Notes: generated from the sequence alone by a model not told the origin. Shown: positions 28,342 to 37,842, counted from the stretch's first letter. The stretch is 64,000 nt of DNA from Herbaspirillum hiltneri N3 (GCF_001267925.1 NZ_CP011409.1:4092001-4156000), one strand, 5' to 3'. Translations and numbers: made by a program.

Positions 28342-28803
28342 ATGGGCTTACTCGACAGCGTACTCGGCGCACTCGCCAACAATACCGGCAACGCAAACAG
28401 CGGCACCATCGGCGGCAGCGATCCGAAAGCAGCGCTGATTCAGGCAGTACTCGGCATGCTTGCCAATAATCAGTCCGGTGGCGGTTTAGGCGGGTTGGGC
28501 GGCTTGCTGGGCAACCTGCAAAACGCCGGCCTCGGCCAGATCGTCGACTCCTGGATCGGCACCGGCCAAAACCAGCCGGTCTCGGGAGATCAGCTGACGC
28601 AAGCGCTGGGCGACGATCAGCTGGGCAATCTGGCGCAAGCGTCCGGGATTCCGCAAGGCGATATCGCCGGCCATCTGGCCCAGATTCTTCCCGGCCTGGT
28701 CGATCATCTGACGCCAAACGGCCAGGTGCCGGAATCCGGAGGCGATCTCGGTTCGGAAATCGGCAACCTGCTCGGCGGCTTTCTCGGCGGCAAGTCCGCC
28801 TGA
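28342..28803 (+). CDS. yidB: YidB-family protein (DUF937)
   Basis: A 153-residue Gly-rich cytoplasmic protein. It begins MGLLDSVLGAL, has a Gly/Leu-rich stretch (GGGLGGLGGLLGNLQNAGLG, about 48-67), then VDSWIGTGQNQPVSGDQLTQALG and a C-terminal ending LLGGFLGGK. These are marks of the DUF937/YidB family, of unknown function. A CAGGAGAA ribosome site fixes the start. It lies 175 bp after rsmE and just before the biuret operon; no functional link is implied. Confidence 0.85.
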   Translation: MGLLDSVLGALANNTGNANSGTIGGSDPKAALIQAVLGMLANNQSGGGLGGLGGLLGNLQNAGLGQIVDSWIGTGQNQPVSGDQLTQALGDDQLGNLAQASGIPQGDIAGHLAQILPGLVDHLTPNGQVPESGGDLGSEIGNLLGGFLGGKSA

Positions 28804-29140
28804 TTCCGGAGAAGGGCGACGGCGCAATCGCCGCGCCGTTGCCCTGTCATCCCTGACTGCACCCTAGCCGCACGCATCACCGCCTGCACCAAAATCTGGT
28901 GCAGGCACCAGATTGGCATTGCCGGATGCGCCAATCGAACGCATTTCTCCCCGCTTCCGATCAAGCACGGCTCCTTTCCGCCAACGGTCTTCGCTCCTTG
29001 CAGCGTTGGCTGCAATGCCGCCAAACAAGCTGCGGCAAGCCGTTTCACCACTTTCCGCCGTCCCCGCAAGCCTCTCAAAAACCCGCTGGCATGCTATCTG
29101 CTTAATATTTTTCATCTTGTATTCAAGAATGAATATATCC
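28804..29140. other. regulatory intergenic region upstream of the allophanate/biuret operon
   Basis: No gene is supported; minus-strand frames here are not credible. It contains overlapping inverted repeats at 28882-28914. It should hold the promoter of the 12-gene operon that starts at 29141, but no clean -35/-10 pair or sigma-54 box was found. Confidence 0.55.
28882..28906. promoter_or_regulatory. 25-bp perfect dyad upstream of the biuret operon (candidate operator)
   Basis: Arms GCCTGCACCA (28882-28891) and TGGTGCAGGC (28897-28906) are perfect with a 5-bp spacer. A second perfect dyad overlaps it: AATCTGGTGC (28893-28902) and GCACCAGATT (28905-28914). The TGCACC...GGTGCA core resembles NtrC sites but with a spacer two bases too long. 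No T-run follows, so it is not a terminator. It could be the site of the GntR regulator at the operon end or of a nitrogen regulator. Confidence 0.5.
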
Positions 29141-31006
29141 ATGTCAGCAAATACTCTGCCCCATTACGCCTCCCCGAACCCGGTCGCCCCGCAGCGAACC
29201 ATCGCCGATGTGCTGGCGTCCTATCGCACCGGCAGCCTCAAGCCGAGCAAGCTGATCGGCGACCTGCTGACGCAGATCGAGCAGTCCGATCGCACCGAGG
29301 TCTGGATCCATCGCGTGCCCGCCAAGATGCTCAGGCAGCAGGCGGCCGCACTCGACCTGATGCTGCAGATCAAGGGCGAAGCGGTATTCGACACCATGCC
29401 GCTGTTCGGCATCCCGTTCGCGGTGAAAGACAATATCGACGTCGCCGAGTTGCCGACCACCGCCGCCTGCCCTGAATTCAGCTACGTGCCGCAAGTCACG
29501 GCCACCGTGGTTGCACGCCTGCGGCAAGCCGGCGCAGTGCTGATCGGCAAGACCAACCTGGATCAGTTCGCCACCGGCCTGGTGGGCGTGCGCTCGCCCT
29601 ACGGCGCGGTGCGCAATGCGTTGCAGCCGGACTATGTGTCGGGCGGTTCCAGCTCCGGTTCCGCCGTTGCCGTCGCGCTGGGGCAAGTGCTGTTCTCGCT
29701 GGGAACCGACACCGCCGGATCGGGACGCGTGCCCGCGGCCTTCAACAATCTGGTCGGGCTCAAGCCGACGCGCGGCCTGCTCAGCGGCAGCGGCATGGTG
29801 CCGGCGTGCCGCACGCTCGATTGCATCTCCATCTTTGCACACGACGTCGCCGACGCCTGGCGCGTGCTGCAAAGCGCGGCCGGTTTCGATGCCGCCGACG
29901 CCTATTCGCGCACGCCGGCCATGCTCGGCGTCAAACGCCGCGGTTATCGCATCGCCGTACCGGCCAGACCCGAGTTCTATGGCGACGACCAGGCCAGGCT
30001 GGCGTTCGAACAGACGCTGGAAAAAATTGCGGCCATGCCCGGCGTGAGCATCACGCGCATTCCTTTCGACGCGTTCACCGATGCCGCGCAGTTGCTCTAT
30101 CAGGGGCCATGGGTAGCCGAACGACGCGCCGCGCTCGGCGATTTCTTCGACACCGGCAACGCAGCGATCCATCCGGTGGTGCGGGAGATCACCGTACAAG
30201 CCGACAAGTTCAGCGCCGTCGACGCCTTCAACAGCCAATACCGTCTGGCCGAACTGCGCCGAGAAGCCGAGACCTTGCTGCAAGACATCGACCTGCTGCT
30301 GGTGCCGACCACCACCACGATGCCGACCATCGCCGCGGTGGAAGCCGATCCGGTCGTGCGCAATTCGCAGCTCGGCTATTACACCAACTTCGTCAACCTG
30401 ATGGACATGGCGGCGCTGGCGATCCCGGCGGTGTGGCGCAAGGATGGCTTGCCCGCCGGGATCACGCTGATCGGCCCGGCCGGCTCCGACCACCTGCTGG
30501 CTGAAGCCGGCGCGCGATTTCAGCAACTGCTCGGCGGTGCGGCGCAGGCCGACGCCGTGGCGGCTGCGCCGCTGCCCTTCAATGAACCGACCGTCAAGGT
30601 CGGCGTCGTCGGCGCCCACCTGAGCGGCCAGCCGCTGAACTGGCAACTGCTGGAAGCGGGCGCACGCCTGCATGCCAGCACCTCGACCAGCAAGCATTAC
30701 CGCCTGTACGCGCTGGCCAACACCACGCCGGCCAAACCGGGCCTGGTGCGCGTCAATGACACCAGCAACGATCACGGCGATAGCGACGATAGCGGCGCCG
30801 CCATTCTCACCGAAGTCTGGGAAATGCCGCTGCGCAATTTCGGCAGCTTCGTCGCCGCGATTCCGGCGCCTCTCGGCATCGGCACGATGGAGCTGGCCGA
30901 CGGCAGCAGCGTCAAAGGCTTTATCTGCGAACCGGCGGCGCTGGACAACGCGCGCGACATCACCGGCTACGGTGGCTGGACTGCCTACCTCGCTGCAAAG
31001 ATCTGA
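29141..31006 (+). CDS. atzF: allophanate hydrolase (AtzF type)
   Basis: AtzF-type enzymes hydrolyse allophanate to ammonia and CO2, the last step of biuret, cyanuric acid and urea-carboxylase routes. The 621-residue protein has an N-terminal amidase-signature domain with the Ser-cisSer-Lys triad visible as K96 (FAVKDNID), S170 (GGSSSGS) and S194 (TDTAGSGR). A C-terminal allophanate-hydrolase domain runs from about 485 (VKVGVVGAHLSG...) to GYGGWTAYL at the end. The start could be the ATG at 29129 instead; neither has a strong ribosome site. No urea carboxylase gene is adjacent, which favours a biuret route. It leads a 12-gene plus-strand operon. Confidence 0.93.
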   Translation: MSANTLPHYASPNPVAPQRTIADVLASYRTGSLKPSKLIGDLLTQIEQSDRTEVWIHRVPAKMLRQQAAALDLMLQIKGEAVFDTMPLFGIPFAVKDNIDVAELPTTAACPEFSYVPQVTATVVARLRQAGAVLIGKTNLDQFATGLVGVRSPYGAVRNALQPDYVSGGSSSGSAVAVALGQVLFSLGTDTAGSGRVPAAFNNLVGLKPTRGLLSGSGMVPACRTLDCISIFAHDVADAWRVLQSAAGFDAADAYSRTPAMLGVKRRGYRIAVPARPEFYGDDQARLAFEQTLEKIAAMPGVSITRIPFDAFTDAAQLLYQGPWVAERRAALGDFFDTGNAAIHPVVREITVQADKFSAVDAFNSQYRLAELRREAETLLQDIDLLLVPTTTTMPTIAAVEADPVVRNSQLGYYTNFVNLMDMAALAIPAVWRKDGLPAGITLIGPAGSDHLLAEAGARFQQLLGGAAQADAVAAAPLPFNEPTVKVGVVGAHLSGQPLNWQLLEAGARLHASTSTSKHYRLYALANTTPAKPGLVRVNDTSNDHGDSDDSGAAILTEVWEMPLRNFGSFVAAIPAPLGIGTMELADGSSVKGFICEPAALDNARDITGYGGWTAYLAAKI

Positions 31007-31038
31007 TCGACCTTCCGACCTCACCTTACGGAGCCAGC

Positions 31039-32082
31039 ATGAAAAAAACAGTCACCACTGCGACGGCGAACCAATCCTGCGCCCCAGCGCAGGCCGGGGC
31101 GCTCCAACGGCGCCGCTTTCTCGGCACTGCCGGCACCGTCGCCGCCACGCTGGCGCTGGGCGGCGCACCCGCCATCCTGCGCGCGCAGAGCGTACCGATC
31201 CGGATCGGTTACTGGCCGGTCGCCGCCGGCCTGCCTTTTTACGCAGCAGTGGAAGCCGGCTACTTCAAGGAAGCCGGCCTGGACGTGCAGCCGATCAAGT
31301 TCGCGGGAGCACAACAGGTGATGGAGGCGATGCTGTCAGGCCGCGCCGACGGTTCAGCCAACGGCACCGGCGCCGGCAACCTGGCCATTGGTGAAATCGC
31401 GCAACCGGGTCTGTTCAAGATCTTCGCCACCAATCCGAGCAACGCCCAATATGTGCTCGACGAATTCCTGGTGCCGAAAGACAGCGCCATCAAATCGATC
31501 GCCGAACTCAAGGGCAAGAAAGTCGCCTCCGGCCCCGGCATCCAGAACGTCACGCTGGCCAAGACCGTGCTCGAACGCGCCGGCGCGACCGGCGCGTTCG
31601 TCACCGAACTGCCGATCGGCCAGCATGTCGCCGCACTCGCCGCCGGTCAGGTCGATGCCGTTTATACGCTGGAACCGACCGGCACCGTCGGCCGCATGAA
31701 CAACACTACCCGCGTGCTGGAGGCCGGCGTCATCGCCAAGTACATCCTTGGTAATCCGACCGCGCCATGGCATGGCGGCGCAGCGGCGCTGACCACCGAC
31801 TTCATCAGGAAGCATCCGGCCGAAACCAAAAAATACATCGCCGCCTACACCCGCGGCATCGAACTGATCCGCAAGACGCCGGACAAGGCGCGCCCGTATC
31901 TCAAGGGCTATACCGCCATCGAAGGCTCGCTCACCAACGAAGTACCGCTGGCGTCCTACATGCTCTACAACGAGTTCAAGGCCAGCGACGTCGCTTACTT
32001 CCAGAAGTTCTACGACCTGTTTGTCGACAAGGGCATTTTCGCCTCGCGCGTGATCGTCGATTCACTTCTCTACAAGGGTTGA
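31039..32082 (+). CDS. ABC transporter substrate-binding protein, NMT1/SsuA type, Tat-exported
   Basis: A 347-residue periplasmic binding protein. Residues 24-28 (RRRFLG context) plus a hydrophobic stretch to about residue 48 form a twin-arginine signal peptide. The mature part begins VPIRIGYWPVAAGLPFYAAVEAGYFKEAGLDV, the NMT1/THI5-like fold start shared with taurine, sulfonate and nitrate binders. GADGSANGTGAGN-like and HVAALAAGQVDAVYTLEPT stretches also fit. The ligand is unknown; context suggests triuret, biuret or a related ureide. A ribosome site TACGGAG precedes the start, 32 bp after atzF. Permease and ATPase genes follow at once. Confidence 0.9.
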   Translation: MKKTVTTATANQSCAPAQAGALQRRRFLGTAGTVAATLALGGAPAILRAQSVPIRIGYWPVAAGLPFYAAVEAGYFKEAGLDVQPIKFAGAQQVMEAMLSGRADGSANGTGAGNLAIGEIAQPGLFKIFATNPSNAQYVLDEFLVPKDSAIKSIAELKGKKVASGPGIQNVTLAKTVLERAGATGAFVTELPIGQHVAALAAGQVDAVYTLEPTGTVGRMNNTTRVLEAGVIAKYILGNPTAPWHGGAAALTTDFIRKHPAETKKYIAAYTRGIELIRKTPDKARPYLKGYTAIEGSLTNEVPLASYMLYNEFKASDVAYFQKFYDLFVDKGIFASRVIVDSLLYKG

Positions 32083-32084
32083 TC

Positions 32085-32942
32085 ATGGCCGACTCCCTCA
32101 CTGCCGACGGCGCTTCGAAACCGGACCTCGCAACCGCTCCGGCCACCGCGACCAAACCTGCTCCCTCCATCAGGAAACGCCGCACGCCGCCGTCCTTGGG
32201 CAAGCTCCTGCCGATCGTCGGTCCGGTCGCCCTGTTCATCATCTGGGACCTGGTGGTGCGCGCGGGATGGATCAAGGCGATCCTGCTGCCGACCCCGGCA
32301 GCGACGCTGATCACGCTGGTCAACGGGCTGGCCGGCGGCGCCCTGCTGACGGATTTTCTGGTGACGGTGATGCGCACGCTGGAAGCCTTCATCATCGCGG
32401 CGGTAGTCGGCGTACCGCTCGGCGTGCTGCTGGGCAGCAATGAGCGCGCCTATCGCAGCGTGGAGTTCCTGATCGACTTTTTCCGCTCGACGCCGTCATC
32501 GGCCCTGATCCCCTTGTTCCTGCTGATCTTCGGTGTGTCGGACATCAACAAGGTCGCCATCGCCGCTTTCGGTGCACTGCTGATCGTGTTGTTCAACAGC
32601 GCCTACGGCGTGCTCAATGCGCGCAAGCAGCGCGTCATGGCGGCCAAGGTCATGGGCGCATCGCGCTGGCAAATATTCAAAGATGTGCTGCTGTGGGAAA
32701 GCCTGCAGCCGACCTTCGTCGGCCTGCGCAGCGCGGTGTCCATGGCCCTGGTGATCGTGATCGTGGCCGAGATGTTCATCGGTTCCGAAAACGGTCTCGG
32801 CCACAAGATCATCGACGCCCAGCAAGTGCTGAACGTGCGCGAGATGTATGCCGCCATCCTGGCCGCCGGCGCGCTCGGCTATGCGTTGAACGTGGTGTTC
32901 ATCGTGATCGAAAAACGTATCGTCCACTGGAGCGGAAGATGA
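32085..32942 (+). CDS. ABC transporter permease, SsuC/TauC type
   Basis: A 285-residue inner-membrane permease of the nitrate/sulfonate/taurine class. After an unusually long Ala/Pro/Thr-rich N-terminal tail (about 40 residues), six membrane segments can be traced. The EAA loop reads RQ-less MAAKVMGASRWQIFKDVLLWESL near residue 185. The start at 32085 is 2 bp after the previous stop. Its own stop overlaps the ATPase start (ATGA). With the Tat-exported binding protein and the ATPase it makes a complete importer. Confidence 0.93.
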   Translation: MADSLTADGASKPDLATAPATATKPAPSIRKRRTPPSLGKLLPIVGPVALFIIWDLVVRAGWIKAILLPTPAATLITLVNGLAGGALLTDFLVTVMRTLEAFIIAAVVGVPLGVLLGSNERAYRSVEFLIDFFRSTPSSALIPLFLLIFGVSDINKVAIAAFGALLIVLFNSAYGVLNARKQRVMAAKVMGASRWQIFKDVLLWESLQPTFVGLRSAVSMALVIVIVAEMFIGSENGLGHKIIDAQQVLNVREMYAAILAAGALGYALNVVFIVIEKRIVHWSGR

Positions 32943-33784
32943 GCGTCGTCATTTCCCCGAAACTGAAGCACGAAGAGCCGGAAGTTCCTTTTCGCCCCGG
33001 TCCGCCCGGCACGCACATCACGATCCGCGGGCTGACCAAATACTTCGCCGGCTGGCCCTTGTACGAGGACTTCGACCTCGATATCCCCAAGGGAAAGATC
33101 GTCTCGGTGTTCGGCCCCAACGGCTGCGGCAAATCGACGCTGATCAACATGATCGCCGGCCTGATCCCGATCGACTCGGGCCAGATTCTGTTCGACGGAA
33201 AATCGCTGGCCGACACCAAGATCGGCTACGTCTTCCAGAACTATCGCGAAGCGATGTTCCCGTGGCTGCGCACCATCGACAACATCGCCTATCCGCTCAA
33301 GCTGGAAGGCAAATCCAAGGCCGAGATCAACCGCCGGGTAGAAGAGCTGGTCGCGTCCTTCGACGTCAAGTTCGACCTCAACCGCTACCCGTATGAAATG
33401 TCGGGCGGCCAGCAGCAGACCGCCTCCATCATGCGTGCACTGGCGCCGGGGCCGGAGGTGCTGTTCCTCGATGAACCGTTCTCCGCGCTCGACTTCGAGA
33501 TGACGCTGTTCATCCGCGAAAAACTGCAGGAGGTGTTCATGCAGACCGGCACCACCATGATGCTGGTCTCGCACGATCTGGAAGAGGCCGTCTATCTCGC
33601 CGACGAAATCCTGCTGCTGACCAAACGTCCCACCAAGGTGGCACACATCCTGCATTACGACGATGCCCGTCCGCGCACGGTGGAGACCCTGATGCAGCCG
33701 CGTTTCATCGACGCCAAGAAGATGAGCCTGGACATTTTCCAGACTGAAGTCCGGCGAGAAGCCACGGCGCAACCGCCCCGATGA
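32939..33784 (+). CDS. ABC transporter ATP-binding protein, SsuB/TauB type
   Basis: A 281-residue ATPase energising the adjacent permease. Walker A GPNGCGKST lies near residue 60. Then come the Q-loop VFQNYREAMFPWL, the signature MSGGQQQTASIMRAL near 155, Walker B VLFLDEPFSALD near 175 and the switch His in LVSHDLEEAVYLADE. The protein has an N-terminal extension of about 28 residues before the ABC domain. The start overlaps the permease stop. After it comes a 71-bp gap and then the second transport system. Confidence 0.94.
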   Translation: MSVVISPKLKHEEPEVPFRPGPPGTHITIRGLTKYFAGWPLYEDFDLDIPKGKIVSVFGPNGCGKSTLINMIAGLIPIDSGQILFDGKSLADTKIGYVFQNYREAMFPWLRTIDNIAYPLKLEGKSKAEINRRVEELVASFDVKFDLNRYPYEMSGGQQQTASIMRALAPGPEVLFLDEPFSALDFEMTLFIREKLQEVFMQTGTTMMLVSHDLEEAVYLADEILLLTKRPTKVAHILHYDDARPRTVETLMQPRFIDAKKMSLDIFQTEVRREATAQPPR

Positions 33785-33855
33785 TGTGCGCATGATTTTC
33801 TTGAACACCGCTTTGCCAACAACACCACCAACGTTTCCCTTGACTGGAGCCAAAG

Positions 33856-34953
33856 ATGAACAACCGTCGTGACTTTCTCAAACTGACCGGCGCCGCTGCA
33901 CTGGGCGCAGCATTTCCGCTGGACCTGCTGGCCGCCGCACCGCTGACGGTCGGCTTCATCTATGTCGGTGCGCGCGACGATTTCGGCTACAACCAGTCGC
34001 ATGCGCAGGCTGCTGCGATCATCAAGAAAATGCCGGGCATCAAGGTCATCGAAGAAGAGAAAGTACCCGAGACCGTTGCCGTGCAAAAGACCATGGAAGC
34101 GATGATCCAGCAGGACGGCGCCTCGCTGATCTTCCCGACCTCGTTCGGCTACTTCGATCCGCATGTGCTGAAAGTCGCCGAGAAATATCCCAAGGTCCGC
34201 ATCGCTCACTGCGGCGGCCTGTGGACGCAGGGCAAACACCCGCTGAACGTCGGCAGCTTCTTCGGCTACATCGAGGAATGCGAATACCTGTCCGGCGTGG
34301 TCGCCGGCCACATGAGCAAATCCAAAAAGCTGGCCTTCATCGCCGCCAAGCCGATCCCGCAGGTGCTGCGCAACATCAACGCCTTCACGCTGGGGGCGCA
34401 ATCGGTCGATCCGTCCATCACCACGCACGTGATCTTCACCGGCGACTGGTCGCTGCCGGTCAAGGAAGCCGAAGCCGCCAACAGCCTGATCGACCAGGGT
34501 TGCGACGTCATCACCTGCCACGTCGACGGCCCCAAGGTCATCGTCGAAACCGCCGAAAAGCGCGGCATCATGACCTGCGGCTATCACGCCAGCCAGGCCG
34601 CGCTCGCGCCCAAGGGCTACCTCACCGGCGCCGAGTGGAACTGGGCTACGCCTTATACGGAAATCGTCAAGGCCACGCTCGAAGGCAAGCCGATGATCAA
34701 CTTCCTGCGCGGCGGCCTCAAGGACAACTTCGTCAAGATGTCGCCTTACGGTACGAACGTCAGCGCCGCCGCCAGGAAGAAGGCCGACGACGTCAAGGCA
34801 CAGATGCTGGCCGGAAAATTCCAGATCTTCAAGGGTCCGATCAAGGACAACAAGGGCGCGGTCGTGATCCCGGCCGGCACCACGCAAGTGCAGACCGACG
34901 TCGCACTGGAGAAGATGAATTATCTGGTGGCGGGCGTCGTCGGCCAGGTATGA
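33856..34953 (+). CDS. BMP-family ABC substrate-binding protein (PnrA-like)
   Basis: A 365-residue periplasmic protein of the basic-membrane-protein family, whose studied members bind purine nucleosides or other small heterocycles. Residues 3-7 (NRRDF) followed by LKLTGAAALGAAF suggest a twin-arginine signal. The mature part has GARDDFGYNQSHAQAA, then FPTSFGYFDPHVLKVAEKYP and the family GYHASQAALAPKGYLTGAEWNWATPY. The ligand is unknown; since the operon breaks down ureides, a ureide or biuret-like ligand is possible. It starts the second importer of the operon. Confidence 0.9.
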   Translation: MNNRRDFLKLTGAAALGAAFPLDLLAAAPLTVGFIYVGARDDFGYNQSHAQAAAIIKKMPGIKVIEEEKVPETVAVQKTMEAMIQQDGASLIFPTSFGYFDPHVLKVAEKYPKVRIAHCGGLWTQGKHPLNVGSFFGYIEECEYLSGVVAGHMSKSKKLAFIAAKPIPQVLRNINAFTLGAQSVDPSITTHVIFTGDWSLPVKEAEAANSLIDQGCDVITCHVDGPKVIVETAEKRGIMTCGYHASQAALAPKGYLTGAEWNWATPYTEIVKATLEGKPMINFLRGGLKDNFVKMSPYGTNVSAAARKKADDVKAQMLAGKFQIFKGPIKDNKGAVVIPAGTTQVQTDVALEKMNYLVAGVVGQV

Positions 34954-35064
34954 AAACTGCTTAATGCCATGTGAGGCATGGCGCGCTGCAGCGACGCAGT
35001 CATGTCGCTGCAACGCCGCCACCGCCATCTGACTTTTTTCGCCATTCCTTGTTCATTGATCGCC

Positions 35065-36207
35065 ATGACCACACACGACCGCGCGAAAAACAGTGCTTTC
35101 ACCCTACGGCTCCGGGCCCGTGCCGGCATCGTGCTGGCGCCGGTACTGCCTACGCTGTGCGCGCTGGCCGGTGCACTGTTGCTGTTCGTGCTGTTCCTTC
35201 TGGTGCAGGGCAAACCCGCTACCGAAGCCTGCCTGCTGATTTTTCAAGGCGCATTCGGCTCGATGTTCGCCTGGCAAAATACCTTGCAGCGCGCCGCGCC
35301 TTTGCTGCTGACCGCGCTGTGCGTGGCGTTGCCTGCCCGCGTCGGCCTGATCGTCATTGGCGGCGAAGGCGCGCTGGCGATGGGCGGTTTGTTTGCCGCG
35401 GTGTTCCCGTCATTCCTGCCGGCGCTGTCGCCGTGGATCATGCTGCCGGCCATGGCCATCGTTGCCATGATTGCGGGCGGACTCTGGATCGCGCTGTGCG
35501 GCGCCTTGCGCCAATGGCGCGGCGTCAACGAGACCATCTCCAGCCTGCTGCTTTCCTACATCGCGGTCGCGTTGTTCAAGCATCTGGTGGAAGGCCCGCT
35601 GCGGGATCCTGCCAGTCTCAACAAACCGTCCACGCTACCGTTGCCCGAAGCCTATCTGATCAATCCGCTACCCGGCCTCGACGTGCATTGGGGATTGGTC
35701 TGGGGAGCGCTGGCCTGCGTGGCGGCGTGGATTTTCCTGCGCCATAGCGTCATCGGTTTCGCCATGGCGATTGCCGGCGGCAACGGCCGCACGGCGCGCC
35801 TGGTCGGATTGCCGGTCAATCGGCTCGTGCTGATCGCCTGCGCCATGGGAGGCGCAGCGGCGGGCCTGGCCGGCATGTTCGAAGTCGCCGCCGTGCACGG
35901 CAGCGCCAATAGCGCGCTGCTGGCAGGCTACGGATTCAGCGGCATCCTGGTGGCCTTCGCGGCGCGCCAGAATCCGCTCGCCATCATCGTCTGCGCGGTT
36001 GTCATCGGCGGCGTCGAGGCCAGCGGCAGCCTGCTGCAACGCCGCCTCGATCTGCCCGACGCCACCACGCTGGTGTTGCAGGGACTGCTGTTCTGCAACC
36101 TGCTGGCGTGGGAGGCCGTCACCGGCCGCCTCGGCGCCCTGAAGATGCGCTGGCAGCAGCAGGCGCAACCCTCGCCGGCCACCGTCGCGGAGACCAGCCA
36201 TGTCTGA
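35065..36207 (+). CDS. ABC transporter permease, nucleoside/BMP type (first)
   Basis: A 380-residue permease of the YufP/ribose-branched type paired with BMP binding proteins. It has about eight membrane segments and the family motif GLIVIGGEGALAMGGLFAA near residue 95. The REIS-like segment NETISSLLLSYIAVALFKHLVEGPLRDP near 157 is also characteristic. I start it at MTTHDRAKN (35065); the open frame goes 29 codons further but with poor character. It overlaps the second permease by 8 bp, showing translational coupling. Confidence 0.92.
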   Translation: MTTHDRAKNSAFTLRLRARAGIVLAPVLPTLCALAGALLLFVLFLLVQGKPATEACLLIFQGAFGSMFAWQNTLQRAAPLLLTALCVALPARVGLIVIGGEGALAMGGLFAAVFPSFLPALSPWIMLPAMAIVAMIAGGLWIALCGALRQWRGVNETISSLLLSYIAVALFKHLVEGPLRDPASLNKPSTLPLPEAYLINPLPGLDVHWGLVWGALACVAAWIFLRHSVIGFAMAIAGGNGRTARLVGLPVNRLVLIACAMGGAAAGLAGMFEVAAVHGSANSALLAGYGFSGILVAFAARQNPLAIIVCAVVIGGVEASGSLLQRRLDLPDATTLVLQGLLFCNLLAWEAVTGRLGALKMRWQQQAQPSPATVAETSHV

Positions 36208-37120
36208 TTTCGATTTCACCACCTTACTGCTGGCCTTGTTCGCCGGCGCCATCCGGGTCGGCACGCCCTTCCTCTTCGTCAGTCTCGGCGAATGTCTGAC
36301 AGAAAAAGGCGGCCGCGTGAATCTCGGCCTGGAAGGCATCCTGGTCTGCGGCGCGATGACCGGCTATGCGGTGTCGTTCTTCTCGGGCTCGGCCTGGCTG
36401 GGCGTGCTGGCGGCAGGCGTGTCCGGCATGTTGCTAGGGACCTTGCACGGGCTCGTGTGTTCGCTGCCACGGGTCAATGACATCGCCTTCGGCATTGCGC
36501 TGATGCTGCTCGGCACCGGCCTCGCGTTCTTCCTCGGCAAGCCGTTCATCCAGCCGCAAGCCGCGATGCTGCCGTCCATCGATCTCGGCGGCTGGAGCAG
36601 CAATCCGTCCATCCATCACGCGCTGCAAATCAACGCCTTGTTCGTGATCGGCGTCCTGCTGGCGGCGGCGCTGCAATGGGGCCTGTCGAGCACCAGCTGG
36701 GGACTGGCGCTGCGCCTGGTCGGCGACCACGCCGAGACCGCACGCGCGCTCGGCTATCGCATCAATCTGACACGCGTCGTCGCCACGGCTTGCGGCGGCT
36801 TTCTGGCGGCGGTGGGCGGTGCTTATCTTTCGCTCTACTACCCCGGCAGCTGGAACGAAGGCCTGTCCAGCGGGCAAGGCCTGATGGCGGTGGCGCTGGT
36901 GATTTTCGCGCGCTGGCAGCCGCTGCGCTGCCTGTTGGCCGCGCTGCTGTTCGGCGCCGCCGGCGCACTCGGCCCGGCCTTGCAGGCAGTCGGCGTGACC
37001 TCGGGCTACTACCTGTTCAACGCCGCGCCTTATGCGCTGACCTTGCTGATCATGATCCTGACCTGCCGCCCCGACCGCACGTTGTCGAGCGCGCCGGGCG
37101 AACTCAGCCTCACACGATAA
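36200..37120 (+). CDS. ABC transporter permease, nucleoside/BMP type (second)
   Basis: A 306-residue permease, the YufQ-like partner. It has FLFVSLGECLTEKGGRVNLGLEGILVCGAM near the N-terminus, the signature of this half of the pair. It also has DIAFGIALMLLGTGLAFFLGKPF near 92 and ALGYRINLTRVVATACGGFLAAVGGAYLSLYYPGSWNEG near 185-225. About eight hydrophobic segments are visible. The two permeases form the channel served by the BMP protein and by the ATPase at 37843. Confidence 0.93.
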   Translation: MSDFDFTTLLLALFAGAIRVGTPFLFVSLGECLTEKGGRVNLGLEGILVCGAMTGYAVSFFSGSAWLGVLAAGVSGMLLGTLHGLVCSLPRVNDIAFGIALMLLGTGLAFFLGKPFIQPQAAMLPSIDLGGWSSNPSIHHALQINALFVIGVLLAAALQWGLSSTSWGLALRLVGDHAETARALGYRINLTRVVATACGGFLAAVGGAYLSLYYPGSWNEGLSSGQGLMAVALVIFARWQPLRCLLAALLFGAAGALGPALQAVGVTSGYYLFNAAPYALTLLIMILTCRPDRTLSSAPGELSLTR

Positions 37121-37144
37121 TTCATTGCTACCGGAGAAACCGAC

Positions 37145-37840
37145 ATGTCCGAATTGTTCATCCAGTCCGAACCCTACCCGTGGCCCTACGACGGTGCGCT
37201 CAAGCCGGGCAACACGGCGCTGGTCGTGATCGACATGCAGACTGATTTCTGCGGCATCGGCGGCTACGTCGACAAGATGGGCTACGACCTGTCGCTCACG
37301 CGCGCACCGATCGCGCCGATCAGGAATGTGCTGAGCGCCATGCGCGCCGGCGGCTACACCATCATCCATACCCGCGAAGGCCATCGTCCCGATTTGTCCG
37401 ACCTGCCCGCCAACAAGCGCTGGCGCTCGCGCCGGATCGGCGCCAACGGCGCCGGCATCGGCGACGAGGGTCCCTGCGGCAAGATCCTCGTACGTGGTGA
37501 ACCGGGCTGGGAGATCATTCCGGAACTGGCGCCGTTGCCCGGCGAGATCATCATCGACAAACCCGGCAAGGGCTCGTTCTGCGCCACCGATCTGGAGTTG
37601 GTGCTGCACACGCGCGGTATCCGCAACCTGATCCTGACCGGTATCACCACCGACGTCTGCGTCCACACCACCATGCGCGAAGCTAACGACCGCGGCTTCG
37701 AATGCGTCATGCTGGCCGACTGCTGCGGGGCCACCGACCACAACAACCACCTGGCTGCGCTGTCGATGATCAAGATGCAGGGCGGCGTGTTCGGCGCGGT
37801 ATCGGACTCTTCTTCCCTGCTGCAAGCGATAGGAAAATAA
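37145..37840 (+). CDS. biuH: biuret hydrolase (isochorismatase-like cysteine hydrolase)
   Basis: BiuH hydrolyses biuret to allophanate and ammonia. The 231-residue protein shows the cysteine-hydrolase triad D30 (VVIDMQTDF), K139 (IDKPGKGSF) and C172 (TTDVCVHTT). It also shows Q212 in KMQGGVFG, which from memory corresponds to the gating Gln of the Rhizobium leguminosarum enzyme, and it shares long stretches with that enzyme ([28 protein letters not shown]). That makes this paralogue the better biuret candidate of the two here. A CCGGAGA ribosome site precedes it. It lies between the BMP permeases and their ATPase, an odd interruption of a transporter block. Confidence 0.87.
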   Translation: MSELFIQSEPYPWPYDGALKPGNTALVVIDMQTDFCGIGGYVDKMGYDLSLTRAPIAPIRNVLSAMRAGGYTIIHTREGHRPDLSDLPANKRWRSRRIGANGAGIGDEGPCGKILVRGEPGWEIIPELAPLPGEIIIDKPGKGSFCATDLELVLHTRGIRNLILTGITTDVCVHTTMREANDRGFECVMLADCCGATDHNNHLAALSMIKMQGGVFGAVSDSSSLLQAIGK

Positions 37841-37842
37841 TC

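Noticed and set aside
28911..28926. Possible sigma-54 promoter (TGGCAT...ATGC) before atzF
   Set aside because: The GG-to-GC spacing is 11 instead of 10 bases, and the -12 box is poor.
32693..33784. Extended start for the SsuB-type ATPase
   Set aside because: The extra 82 codons are another frame of the permease gene; the ATG at 32939 overlaps the permease stop and is the natural start.
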